Part shown: piece after piece, positions 47,161 to 57,760 of the stretch
How positions within the stretch are numbered: the stretch's first letter is position 1
How the letters are laid out: the number at the start of each line of letters is the position of its first letter
NCBI GenBank assembly: GCA_003290165.1
Contig: QNQO01000222.1
Coordinates: 682,001-746,000 of the forward strand
Origin: Berberis thunbergii
Lineage: Eukaryota; Streptophyta; Magnoliopsida; Ranunculales; Berberidaceae
Length of the DNA: 64,000 bases
Direction: 5' to 3'
Program-made: the position numbers and the translations under genes
Notes under the pieces: generated by a model
Databases searched by the model: none
What the model was told of the DNA's origin: nothing
Seen by the model: the letters and a program-made list of their open reading frames with translations, nothing else

Positions 47161-47741
47161 CTTGCAATGGTCCAAAATGTAGATCCATGATGACCAAGGA
47201 AAAGAACCATTTATTAAAAAGATTAAAACAGGTCATATGTAGATGAAGTTTTCAACATAAATATTTAGAGAATATGTGCTCAAGACAGCCTAACAAGCAG
47301 CCATTAATCCAAGCATCTTTCAGACACAGCTAATACGTGCTCAAGACAGCCTAACAAGCCTAGGAAAAGAAAGACCCATACAAACGAAAAAGTCCACCTG
47401 CTCGACGCGCAGCCTCGCTCCTGCAGCGCCAACGCCACCGTGCAAACAACGACATGCACTAGCAGCTTCTTGCTCGACGCGTCTCCTTGCTCCTGCAGTG
47501 CCAAGGGCACCGTGCAAAACAGGGGAGAACCCATGCTGAAAGCTCCTATCAGCTTCTATGTGCTCAATGCACATGCAGTCCAGCCAGCCTCGCAAATGGA
47601 AACTGACAGAAACCAGGCTGAGTGCACCTCGTTCCTGCGCGCATTGTGATCCTCGCAGCTGAATCGCCTACACCGCCCCTGCAGGCCAAACAGAGCCGCA
47701 AAGCAGATAATCACCCCCTGAGTAGAATTCAAATTACATAC
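47161..47741. other. CACTA interior with GC-rich duplicated segment
   Basis: GTGCTCAAGACAGCCTAACA occurs at about 47,275 and 47,337. A GC-rich block with CTCGACGCG...CTCCTGCAG is duplicated at 47,399-47,520. This contrasts with the AT-rich surroundings and may be another captured piece. I do not recognise the protein. Confidence 0.4.
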
Positions 47742-47900
47742 CTGAGTGGAATTCAAATTGTTGCTTGCACTCCCCTGTCTTCACATCCCACGCTATCGCA
47801 ATTTTATCCACATTGCCACTAAGAAGATAATCACCCTTTTTATTCCACTTAAGAGAGAAGATCGGTCCTTTATGTTTTTTTAAAGTATTCCTGAGTTCAC
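47742..47900 (-). pseudogene. HOS15: HOS15-like WD40 protein exon fragment
   Basis: The 159-base exon (53 codons, acceptor AACTAG, donor GTATGT) encodes [33 protein letters not shown] and CKQQFEFHS. This is a WD40 repeat as in HOS15/TBL1-type F-box-like WD proteins, which act in a nuclear histone-deacetylase complex. It is the only exon present and has an open frame. Diverged WD sites (AWDV) remain recognisable. It is part of the CACTA cargo. Confidence 0.82.
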
Positions 47901-50204
47901 CTAGTTGAAAGAAAATTAATCACCCAAAATCAGTGCTGCGATATTCAAAGTGAAAACTAGTCGTGAATTTCACACATCCCATGAATCACTAGACATTAGG
48001 GTTCTTCCCATTAGTGCGTAAGAAAGGATGTTTTATATTCTATTTCAGTAATCATGTGAAACTTCAAGAGTTACCATCTTTGAGTTGGTTCTCCACAACC
48101 AGTGCTGCATATTACATATTGCATCCCAAGCAGTCGGAGAAAAAAAGGGGCAATTTATGAACTCAAGAGACAACAATGTTGCACTGTTCTGCTTTAGTAG
48201 ATTACAGACGCCATTTACCTGCAAGACATCACACTGCAGTCATAAATAATTACCACCGAACTTCATTACTTCTAATAATGAAATACATAATTGTTAACCT
48301 CAAATGCAATTTTTTTTTTAATTTTAAAATAAAAAATAGACATTATACGTCTTACAAGACAGTATTAATAAACTCTGTCATATTAACTACTTATACAACT
48401 ATCCATTGAAGTATGAATGACTATGGTTTAGCTTTTGAAGACAATCATATAACATACATGTTCAATGGATTTTATCCTTCTAAAAACCAGACTTTGCAAC
48501 TTGCTCTCCTTCAGTAGGTCCTGCAGATGATAGAGTCGTCAGAGGCACGCAAATCACATGGTAGTACACAGAGCAAAGCCTGGAATTTGTAAACTGAAAT
48601 TTTAGACAAATACAAAACTCCTATGATTATCATGATGAGTCCCTGACAATTAGCATTATCTTCGAAGACACAAAATTTAACATTCCATAGATGTTAGTTT
48701 TAATAAACTCTATCATGAAATAAAAAATTTCAACAATTTAAAAGCGGCCTCAATAATGTCTGCTTGAAGTTATCAGCTACAAATGACAATGCAATAAAAA
48801 ATCATTGTACCCCTTCATCATCAAGATTTGGAATTGGAAATATAATGTCAAATGAAATAGTTGTACAGCCCAATTGTAACAAGATTTTTAGTCATATTAA
48901 GTGGGTCGAACCCAATCAAACTTAAAAAGAAGGGCGAGCAAAATCCGTTCCATCTGAAAGTTTTTCTCTTTAATTTAGAAAATAAGACTATAGCATTCTC
49001 CCAATTACTGCTTCACATATTGATTATTGAAATATGGTACTCATAGACATCTCCAAAACACAAAGCACATTTTGCAATCTCAGACATCTGCAGTGATAGA
49101 ACAAAAGGACATTTTAATATGCTGTAAGTGTGTATCACGAACAAATGTTATGTTAAAAATTACAAAATAATAACAAATAAAACGGAATAAATATGGATGT
49201 CAGAAACATGCCAGCAAAAGTGTGATGCCAAACATGTGCTTTGTGTGCTATGATGAAGTAGTGGTTTTACCTCAAATAAATAAAATGATGTGTGCAGTGT
49301 TTGAACCAAAACCTACAATGTCGACATCCAAAAAAGTCATTTACCATTTGATGTAAAAAACAAAAAGGACCTTGGTTCAAAAGTGTCGAGTCCACAATTC
49401 CACATTTAAAAATCTTCACTTGGGTAGTTTCCTACCTATCTTGGTAAAACCACTACTTCATCATAGCTTAGATGCCACTCCAACACCACCACCTCATCCT
49501 CAATGGGATTTCAGGTGTCAAATTAACCATATTATCTCTATTAAACAACCCGAAGGAGGTACGAGGTTTTAGCTCCAATTTTCTAATAGTTGCCAGTATT
49601 CAAACTCCATCATGGAGTGTCATCAACAATTCTCACCAACTTATCTCAAGTCGTCTGTAGGGTGTTTTCATATGAAGGACCTACAGTGGTGACAAGGAGG
49701 TACTTGTTGTGGCGGTGTTGTGGATGTGTGGGCATGCAAAATCAAGCAATAATCTAATGAAACCAGTAAACAGAGACTGTGCAGTTCAAAAGTTTGCCTA
49801 TGTTTATAAAACACACACAGTGGCAAAAGAGAGAAATACAAAGTAAATACCATAACTGTAGGTTCCACACTTTTAAAGAACCAACCACCGGTACCAGAAT
49901 CCCAAAATCTTCACTTTGGAAAGATACAAGTTTCCGTCCATCAACACCTCGCAGTCTTTGCCAAATTAGTCATCCAACAGTGTTGAACTTTCTCAAAAAC
50001 AACTTCCTTGAGAGCATGCACATAAGTCTCTGCTTAAACATTCTATCCCAACTTAACTACTCAGTACCTACACTATTCCCCAACCTAACCACCTGCGAAA
50101 AACAGGATCGAATGTTGGATTTTCATCTGAAAAGTGCATGGTGCTAAAGGATTAGTACGTCCTTCACAAACTATGCTGACTGTAGGAAATCATGTGCTAC
50201 TTAC
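47901..50204. other. CACTA interior, unassigned
   Basis: No sure gene piece. An exon-like segment with acceptor ATCTGCAG lies at about 48,520 (minus). A short inverted repeat GATGAAGTAGTGGTTTTACC occurs at 49,253-49,272, with its complement at 49,443-49,462. It is otherwise AT-rich. Confidence 0.35.
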
Positions 50205-50475
50205 CCATTTATCTGGTTCATCGATGTATTCCGAGCAAAAATACTTAAAACATCAGCAAACGTACTGTTTCCTATCCAACGCTTTTGTCCATCAAGTACC
50301 CAACCACCATTGACCTGTTTTAATTCATCAATAAGAAAATCACGTTTAAGACAAATTCACCTTAAAAACAAGACCATGTTAGCTGTATATCACACATAGG
50401 GTAGAGCAGTTGGACCTTTTTTGCTGTAGTTTTCAAAGAACTTGCATCACTCCCATAGTTGGGCTCTGTTAAAGC
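50205..50475 (-). pseudogene. ACX4: ACX4 (short-chain acyl-CoA oxidase) fragment, two exons
   Basis: ACX4 is the peroxisomal oxidase of the last rounds of fatty-acid beta-oxidation. The exon at 50,475 to about 50,416 encodes ALTEPNYGSDASSLKTTAKK, the flavoprotein substrate/FAD motif. The exon at 50,314-50,205 encodes [30 protein letters not shown] and NQING, with acceptor AACAG and donor GTAAGT. The donor after the first exon reads GTCCAA, weak. The N-terminal helices, catalytic glutamate region and C-terminal domain are absent. It is a captured fragment in the CACTA element. Confidence 0.87.
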
Positions 50476-51362
50476 CTAATTTCAGATTACTTAAGTCAGA
50501 TACAGAAATGAAATATTTGACTTCATTGAGGATCTGCTAGGGGACCTCCTTCACACCTCGCCGCCCCTGCAAACGTAGTAACCGCCTTCATGGAAGCACA
50601 CAAATCATCAAACAATTTTAACACGTTTGGTCTCAAATAAGCAAATCAACATTTTTTTACTCTCACGGACAACCCATTGACCTTAAAGTCTCCTAAAACA
50701 TGCACATTTCAGGACATCAGTAGGTTTCTCTAAAATCAAATGAAGAACCACACACAAGACCCACAAAGAAATCAGTAGGCAGAGGCATGGCGCTTCACTA
50801 CAGGCTCAGAACAGCTCCTCAATTAATTTTAGACACTTTATATGCCTAATGCACCCTCCACTTCCCTAAATTTCCCAACAGAAAGATGCAACCTCGTAAA
50901 ACTAGGCTAATATCACCTCCAAAGGTAAGATGCGTCACCAACTTTACTTAGAAGAGCTCTTGAAGACTACAATATCCTTAAAATATACATCAGACACTTG
51001 TATGTATCATCATTTTCAAACAGAAATACCCACACTAGCCCCCCTTCCAATGAAATGGAAAAAAGTATAAATGAAAGCAATGGCAGTATTGAAGATATCG
51101 ATCAATCAAGTAATAGCAAAACAACCTATTTAGGATTACAAGCATGAGAAACTCACAGCAAAAGCATTTGGCTGTTTGATCATTTCGTGAAGAGAATTAG
51201 ACAAAAATAAATAAATATATAATAACAATATTACTAATAATAAATTAAATACACAAGATTGCTCTTCCTGCACTTCAAGCATTAGCTCGAAAGCCTCGAA
51301 TAAATAAGCAATGTGAAATGTAAGGCACTGAAAATTAAATACCATGGATTAAGATAGCTTAC
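50476..51362. other. CACTA interior between ACX4 and RFT1 pieces
   Basis: No exon recognised. Presumably captured intron and filler sequence. Confidence 0.35.
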
Positions 51363-52162
51363 CCATATGGATTGGAGATGCTAAGCTTTTGCCACCAAAA
51401 TATTAATCCACATGTTGCAGATGTAATCAATATTCCAATTGGCAAAACCAACCAGGCCACTTTCAGTAATTTCGCAGCATTATCTCCTGCTGATGCACCA
51501 TCGCTGCACAATAGGAAATGTATGGAAATGAATAAACTAGCAAAAAAAATGTCTTTCAGGTAATATTCCATATGCATAAAGGATAGAGTTTACCTTATGT
51601 AAACAGAATATAGCAAAATTGATGCACATGCAGTGTCAGGACCAACCATCCGAGGTTTAACCTAGAGATCTGCTAGCTAGGACAAAATGAACTCAAGTCA
51701 AATGATTGAACCATCTATCCCTTCACATTCTTTTGGATATTAAGGAAAATTATCTGGAATTGATAAAAATGAATACTCATCTTCCCATAAATTCTAAAAG
51801 GTTAATTTTGGCCTGAAATGTCCAAAGTGAATCTTGTCCGATGGTGGTTTTAGACATGCTGCATGTGTACCATTTGTTTCAATTTGTTTACACAACTTAC
51901 AGCTCATAGACTACCAAACTACCACACCCAAACCAAAAGCAATTGCAGTGAAAGTAAATAGCATAGCAGAAACCCCTTAAGTTAGTCATCCTGTAGTTTT
52001 TGAAAACATGAAGAGTTCTTATATTTGTCTTACTTGCTTTTTTACACTTGAACCAAAATGAGTGAAAATTGAACTTATAAATAGCTGAAGTTTTACATAC
52101 AAGGTAAGAGAAATCACCATCTGATATCTGCTCACAAGCATGCTCTTCGAAACCCTTCACGG
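51363..52162 (-). pseudogene. RFT1: RFT1-like protein fragment, two exons
   Basis: RFT1 is an ER multi-span membrane protein needed for N-glycan lipid-linked oligosaccharide assembly. The exon at 52,162-52,118 encodes REGFRRACL, a stop, then ADIR. The exon at 51,503-51,363 continues in phase with CDGASAGDNAAKLLKVAWLV, then LPIGILITSATCGLIFWW and SISNPYG, a membrane span. The REGFRRAC..AD motif is typical of the family. The in-frame TGA stands where CGA (Arg) is expected. The remaining exons are missing. Both exons have GT-AG-type borders, so introns were captured with them. Confidence 0.8.
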
Positions 52163-52432
52163 CTAAGAAACAAAATACATGTGACCAGGAATTGAAATTG
52201 CACTGCATAAATCTGAAGTCCAGTCAAGAAGTTGAAAATTAGATCGAGTGTTGATAACCCAAATTTATCAGTTTCATATACTAAAACCGAAATTGATTAA
52301 CAACATTGCAAAAAAGAAAAATGATAGTCATTATTTACCGCGGATTGGGGCAGATTTTCTTTAGAACCCATCACCACTCCACTCGGATTGGCCAATATCC
52401 GTCCTGCCCTCCCCTATTAAACGTTTAAATTT
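52163..52432. other. CACTA interior between RFT1 and SRS pieces
   Basis: AT-rich; no fragment recognised. Confidence 0.35.
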
Positions 52433-52844
52433 TTAAAAAAATGTCTGAAGAAGGAATGGGGAGGGGTGCTTGGAATCCACTTTAACTGAACTGAAGGAAT
52501 CAAAGGGAGGTGCAGCAGCTCCTCCAAGCAATCCACCACCAGAGGCTGCAGCATAGACATCAGATGGATCAATAACTGGAGATGAAGAAGAAGGCACATT
52601 TCTTCCATTGACATTGACACCACCATTACCACCTGCTCCCAAATGCAAATCAGATAATTTGAAAACCCTTCTCTCCCTTCAATCCCTTGATCATAAACAA
52701 AATCTTTAAACACATGCCCACCAATCTTCACTACTGCTTGGTATGCATACTCATCTTCTCCATCGTCAATGGCTGTCACTCGCACACACTTGAACACTGC
52801 CGGTGCTCGCACTTGCCTTGGCAATGTCTCTTTAAAACTTGCAT
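52433..52844 (-). pseudogene. SHI/STY (SRS) transcription factor, terminal exon fragment
   Basis: SRS proteins are plant-specific zinc-finger regulators of auxin synthesis and organ development. The exon starts after TGTACAG and encodes LPRQVRAPAVFKCVRVTAID, DGEDEYAYQAVVKIGGHVFK and DFVYDQG, the conserved IGGH domain. A frameshift near 52,655 is followed in another frame by LHLGAGGNGG, SPVIDPSDVYAAA and PPFDSF, as in SRS C-termini. The RING-like zinc-finger exon is absent. The frame is ruined, so this is a captured, decayed fragment. Confidence 0.87.
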
Positions 52845-53389
52845 CTGTACATACAAAACAAACATCCATAAGATCACAAAAGAGAGAAAACCATTCAACA
52901 TGTATATACATATGAAAAAATATGAACAAGAGAATATAGTACATCCCATTGTTCAACTTGTCCTGATCCATAGATCATAACAAGAAAATCCATTAAAACT
53001 TCTTTCATGTATACATTTATAACAAGAGAAACCCATTTCAACTTCTATTGATATACAAGACTTGCATCAAAAGAGAAATCTATTTCAACTTCTTCTGACC
53101 CTATAAGACTACATCAAAAGAGAAACCCATTTCAACTTCTTGTGACCTATAGTACTAATTTGGATTTTTCATGTATAACATGTGAACAACAACAGAAAAC
53201 ACTCATTTGAACTTCTTTCAATAAAAAAAAGAGATACCCATTGATCTACAAGATCATAGGAGAGATGCCCACTGAAATTTTTTTAGAATTTGATAAAATC
53301 CAATATCTCTGAGACAAAATCCATGATCACCATGCGTCAAGTAAAAGCAATGCCAGTATCTGGAAAGCCACTTACACACACCTATTTCA
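52845..53389. other. CACTA interior between SRS and RPL24 pieces
   Basis: Repeated AAACCCATTTCAACTTCTT-like segments (53,030-53,140) indicate local duplications. No exon. Confidence 0.4.
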
Positions 53390-53429
53390 GCACTTTCACT
53401 CCCAGAAAACAGGTACCATCCATAAAATG

Positions 53430-54443
53430 ATTCTTGGTAGCCCTGCGCCTCTTCTTCACAGCCTCTGCAGCAATGTCCTTCAAACATCACAAGTTCAATC
53501 CAATTACATAAATTAAACAGAAATAAAATGCCACATAAAAAATGATGTTCAACTTGAATAGGTAACAACTATAAGAGATAGGCACCTTCTTATGTTGCTT
53601 TCTGTACATGGCAGCCCATGTAAGCTTCGATGGCTTGAGTCGGTTGTGGAAGTACCTATTACATTCTGAGTTTGCAAAGAGGAAAACCTACATTTATGAA
53701 ATTGTTTAGAGTTTCATATTGTTATGATGCGAACATATTAGAAAACTACATCACTCTTGTATTGGGAAACAAATAGCTCATATGGTACCTGTGAATCGGA
53801 TCAAATAAATTTTATACCCTTTCCAGGGTAAATCTTTTGACCACTAAAACGGCAGAGTTCAGTTCTGAAGAACAGACAATAAAGAATCATTCAATTCAAA
53901 ACTTTCTGAAAGTTGCAATCATAAACAAGAGATAAGTACCCCATATCTCACACACAAAATTTTATATGGTATGCTCATACAACAAAATATTTGGCATTTC
54001 CGCGATACATAATGTACACACAGTTTCAAGTCCTACACATCAAGTGCATACATAATGTACTTGCAATAAAACAAGTCCTATGGTTGAGCCTACTAGTTTC
54101 CATGGGACAACAATCTCAGAAAACTAAGATATACATTCTCGAAACAGAACACATAAATCTCAGAAAACAAGTCATATACCCAATCAAATAACATCCAATC
54201 AGATCTAACAAGCAAAACCCATGAAAAATAACGAATACCCATTAAGAACAATTATGATTTTTCAAACCCCACTTCAGTATAAACGATTTCATTCAACTCT
54301 ACATATCAAATCAGATCAGAAACTAGATGATAAATGTTAAAACCAACTATAAAATAGAAAACTAACACAACAAAAAGAGAACAGTGAGAGATAGAAGGAA
54401 AAACCCATATCAAGAATAAAAAGTGAACTCACTTGAGAACCAT
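53430..54443 (-). pseudogene. RPL24: RPL24 (60S ribosomal protein L24) 5' part, four exons
   Basis: Cytosolic large-subunit protein eL24. Exon 1 (54,443-54,433) gives MVLK with a GTGAGT donor. Exon 2 (53,864-53,789) gives TELCRFSGQKIYPGKGIKFI, a stop, then SDSQ. Exon 3 (53,687-53,586) gives [20 protein letters not shown] and [14 protein letters not shown]. Exon 4 (from 53,477) gives DIAAEAVKKRRRATK and then diverges. The order, phases and lengths fit plant RPL24 up to about residue 88. TGA replaces CGA (Arg) in exon 2, and the C-terminal helix is lost. The 5' UTR and promoter region came along. It is the first gene piece in the direction shared by all CACTA cargo. Confidence 0.9.
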
Positions 54444-54625
54444 TGTGGCTAATCTTCTCTTCTCCTCTACAGTACTGGATTGAAATCACTTGCAATCTTC
54501 CATTAAATCTCTCTGAAGCTCCTCGATCTCTCCTCTGTGCCAAACCAGAGGTCGCAAACTCTAAATCGCGCAAATCTCTCTCTTTTTCGCAAACTCTAAA
54601 CTGCGCAAATCTCTCTCTTTTTCGA

Positions 54626-54634
54626 AAACCCTAA
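54626..54634. promoter_or_regulatory. Telo-box (AAACCCTAA) of captured RPL24 promoter
   Basis: AAACCCTAA lies about 190 bases upstream of the RPL24 ATG, in a CT/GA-rich 5' region with duplicated CGCAAACTCTAAA and CGCAAATCTCTCTC segments. Telo-boxes are common in plant ribosomal-protein gene promoters. Whether it still drives transcription is unknown. Confidence 0.5.
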
Positions 54635-54779
54635 ACGAGAGAGAGAGGTCGAAAATTGAGAGATTCAAACATCTTTCGCAAACCTAAATCAGCGCCAAAT
54701 TCGTTTTTCCCCAATTTTTTTTGCCAAAGCGCGAAACTCCATCTCCAAATCACTCGCGGCACACGTGCAAAACTATTTT

Positions 54780-54935
54780 GTTTAGCAACGGTTTTTGGCC
54801 GTGGCTAATGCACCCACGGTTTAGAACCGTGGCCAGTCATTTTTTTAGCCACGGTTTTAGGTCGTTGGCCACGCTATCCACGGTTTTTGGCCGTGGCAAA
54901 TAAACCAACGGTTTAAAACCATGGCCATCTCAGTG
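54780..54935. repeat. CACTA right subterminal repeats
   Basis: Copies of AACGGTTTTTGGCCGTGGC, CCACGGTTTAGAACCGTGG and AACGGTTTAAAACCATGGC, equivalent to the left-end repeats. Confidence 0.8.
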
Positions 54936-54965
54936 TAGCTAAACAGGCATTTTGGTGTAGTGAGG

Positions 54966-56083
54966 CGTTGAAGTGAACATGATGTTTCATCCTGCTCTTG
55001 CTCATGGCAATATGCTCGAAGAGGTTGCAGAGCAGAATCTTCTTTCGGTACCTAACGTAGTTGGATTATCTAAGCGAGCCTTTACTCCATGTCTTACCGG
55101 GTTCAGATGCTTGTAGTATGTAGTTTTTTGTATCCGCCTCTTGGCACTCGTTGTTACATCTTTCCAATAATCAATAGTGTTTGTCTTCGTAATTCTTTCT
55201 TTATTTCTTAAATGATTGCAAATCACATAAGTCTTTAAGAACTAAAACTCTACATTGACTATGGAAAGGGAAATAAACAACTGACATAAATTGACTATTG
55301 ATGAAGAGAAATTGATCCCGACTCTGAAGTGAATTTGGAAGGCCTTTGTTGATCATTGGTATTCTCAGCGGACTATTGAGCTTTGTTGATGTTGCAGAAG
55401 CTACTTAAGAGTAATCCTTGTGGGGGAGTTAATAATCGCGTAGACGGAATGTTGGGGGTTGTACTCTCACTTGCCTTGGTCTCTCTGTTCCGCCGAGCTG
55501 AATAGCAGATTGATCCTGTGTCGCTTGACTGTGATGCGTAGCAGTCAATCGGCCTAGCTCTAGTTCAGATTGCTTCGTGTGATCCAGTTGGATCTAGGAA
55601 CATTTTATATGTTTCAGTGCAGCGTAATGGCAGCCTCGTGCCATTGGTTGGTCTCCACGTATCGTTCCTTCGGAGTGGTTAGTGTTGTATTTAATGCACA
55701 GGTAAAGGGTGGAGACTATTGCTTCCATCTGGTGGAGCCATGGTCTTCCCAAGATAAGGTTGTAGGTAGACGATGCGTCTACTACCATGAAGTCTAGAAA
55801 CAAGATCTCTTTCAGTTGTGGTTCTTGTACCACTACTACTAACCTTATTTTCCCGATCGAAAAGCATTTATTTTTACTGAATCCAATCAGCGAGTCGTCT
55901 GAAGATGTCAGGTTCTCCTCTTTCAGATCCATACTACGAAACACGTTGTAAAATAGATCGTTGAGTGAGCTTCCTGTTCACCAGAGCTTTCTTTACCTCC
56001 CACTGGAGACCGAGGTGACTAGGGTGTCATTGTGGGGGATCTTGGACTCATTCGAGGTCCTTGTTCGTAAAGGTCAAGGTGGG
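54966..56083 (-). pseudogene. Tat-like pol start (protease) remnant
   Basis: The minus-strand frame 55,944-55,594 has LKEILFLDFMVVDASSTYNL and ILGRPWLHQMEAIVSTLYLC, the region after the aspartic protease active site in plant gypsy polyproteins. The catalytic Asp motif itself is not seen. Sequence nearer the CACTA shows no domain. It is truncated on the right by the Athila element. Confidence 0.7.
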
Positions 56084-57760
56084 TGATGCGCTATTTTAGT
56101 AGCACACAACTTAATACCCACCCTGTTTTGTGATTGTAGTATAAAATAAGTAGGGATCGTTCTAGATCGTGGTTTAGAGGGTTTGTTAATTAACACTAAT
56201 AATAACTAAACGACAACTAACAATCTAATTAATTAAAAAATGGGGGATTCGATTTTCTAAATTAAACTATGAAAATAATTAAGAAAATTACTGTAAAGAT
56301 AATAAACTAGAGGGATGGAAAATATGAGAAATTACCTAAGGGTTTATATCCACACACCAAACATAAGCTTATAAATCAGTCTTCAATAATCACTTGCTAA
56401 CTCGTGAGAGACAATGCTCAAGATTAACCGTGACCGCACTGCATTAATCTTATTATTTTCCCAAGTTAGCTGAATTAAACTAAGCGTCGCTTTCAAACTA
56501 TTCTTATCATGCTATCTAAACAGGAATCGCAAGTTAAATAACAGTCTAAGATCATTAAGTTTTGTGGAAAATATGAAAACTAACTAGGCAATTACAAGTA
56601 TGATCAACATCTTATTCTTACCTAAGTTTTGACTTAACCTTACCAACGTTCATTGATATTTACTACTTATGAGTACAAGATTACAACAATTAGGTGAAAC
56701 TCTCGTATACTCTAGCCCCAGATCCTAGCATGCTTAATAAGTTGGCCACCTTAACAAGCATACAAAGAAAAGTTCTCTATAAAGCAGTTAAGCAAAACAC
56801 AATCACTAATAGCAAGGAAGATTAAATTCAATTAATTTATAAAGCACATGTTCGGGGCTTCGAATCCACCCCCAACTAAGAAGAGTTTAGCTAGACATAT
56901 TAATTATGTTTGAATAGCAATCCATAATCAATAATCAAACTAAAATAAGTAAAATAGTTAAGAGATGAAACAAAACACTATAGCCTGATCTGTGGTGGTA
57001 ATGAGTGGAAGTTAGGGTGCAAATAGCGTGACTTCTTTTTCTCCTTCCTCATTTCACGATCTGCTCACTTTTTATCTGTTTCTTCAGTTCTTGATCCAGT
57101 GAGAAGAGAATGTGAGGGGGATGGTGATGAAGGCGGGAGAGAGGGACATCATACAGGTAAGGTGGGTGGCTCTCGCTTTCAGGAGGTTGCAGTGGATGCG
57201 GGATGTGATATGAATCTGAAACCTTGAGAGATCAAGAGGAGATGGACTAGATGTGATGATGGTTAATGATAGGCTAGGGTTCCCTAATTTTCAACAAACA
57301 GAGAGATGAATGATGGATTGTTTGCTGTGATTTGTGGAACAAAGGAGGTGGATTGAGGTCGGGTGCGAGGTGAAAGGTCTGATTGGTGATCGGTGGTTGT
57401 GTGGCTATGCGGTTGTGCAAACTGGAAGGAATTGCGACTGTAACGAGGGTTAGGGCTTGTTGTAGAGGCCGTGGATGGAGGCTATGGATGGGTAGGCGAT
57501 GGAAGTTGTTGATGGATGCTATTGCTGGATGGATTTCTTCAAAGCAAGGTATCATCCCTTTTATAATTTTTTTTCCTTCTTTGCTTGGTTTCCTTGTGCA
57601 ATTAGTATTTCTAAATTGCCAATTTGCTTTTATTTTAAAATATTGTAATTGGAAACCTACACAAACCTGAAAATAGCAATTAGTACCATAATTAACAAGT
57701 AATAGCTATATATATATATATATATATGGTACTAACGATAACCTAATTATGCCCCTATCA
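56084..57760 (-). repeat. Athila 3' LTR
   Basis: TG...CA ends. Contains a (TA)n run at 57,708-57,727. Matches 62,366-64,000 along its length except for about 65 bases beyond the window end. Confidence 0.88.

Larger units (their letters stand above)
45149..54962. mobile_element. CACTA (En/Spm-type) transposon carrying seven host gene fragments
   Basis: 9,814 bases with perfect 13-base TIRs CACTACACCAAAA and a 3-base target duplication AGG (45,146-45,148 and 54,963-54,965). Both subterminal regions (45,170-45,470 and 54,780-54,935) are packed with AACGGTTTTAAACCGTGG/GCCACGG repeats, as expected for CACTA transposase binding sites. No TNP2-type transposase or TNPA frame was found. The interior instead holds intron-containing pieces of RPL24, an SRS transcription factor, RFT1, ACX4, a HOS15-like protein, an ABCB transporter and DXR, all on the minus strand. 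This is a non-autonomous, gene-capturing (Pack-type) CACTA that would depend on a transposase from elsewhere. It is inserted in the second Tat-like element. Confidence 0.9.
34953..56083 (-). mobile_element. Second Tat-like Ty3/gypsy retrotransposon, reverse orientation, multiply interrupted
   Basis: Read on the minus strand from right to left: a protease remnant (55,944-55,594), unassigned sequence, about 120-base tandem repeats (43,960-43,220), an antisense ORF (plus strand, 36,000-42,660) and the 3' LTR (35,656-34,953). This is the same order as in the element at 3,222 and fits the Tat lineage. Three later insertions interrupt it: 37,468-41,924, 45,149-54,962 and the Athila at 56,084. Gag and the 5' LTR would lie beyond the window. 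No reverse transcriptase or integrase domain is seen in what remains. Confidence 0.7.

Noticed and set aside
49372..50147. Plus-strand frames in the CACTA as captured genes
   Set aside because: No recognisable domain, no splice-like borders, and opposite to the direction of all supported pieces.
50205..50475. A functional ACX4 gene
   Set aside because: Only two internal exons are present; neither the start nor the catalytic C-terminal domain can be found within the CACTA element.
52417..52971. An intact 184-codon SRS gene
   Set aside because: The family-like sequence changes frame near 52,655, the zinc-finger exon is missing and the upstream part is intron translation.
57274..57670. Coding frames in the Athila LTR (also 63,462-63,974)
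   Set aside because: They repeat in both LTRs and have no family resemblance; LTR non-coding sequence explains them.
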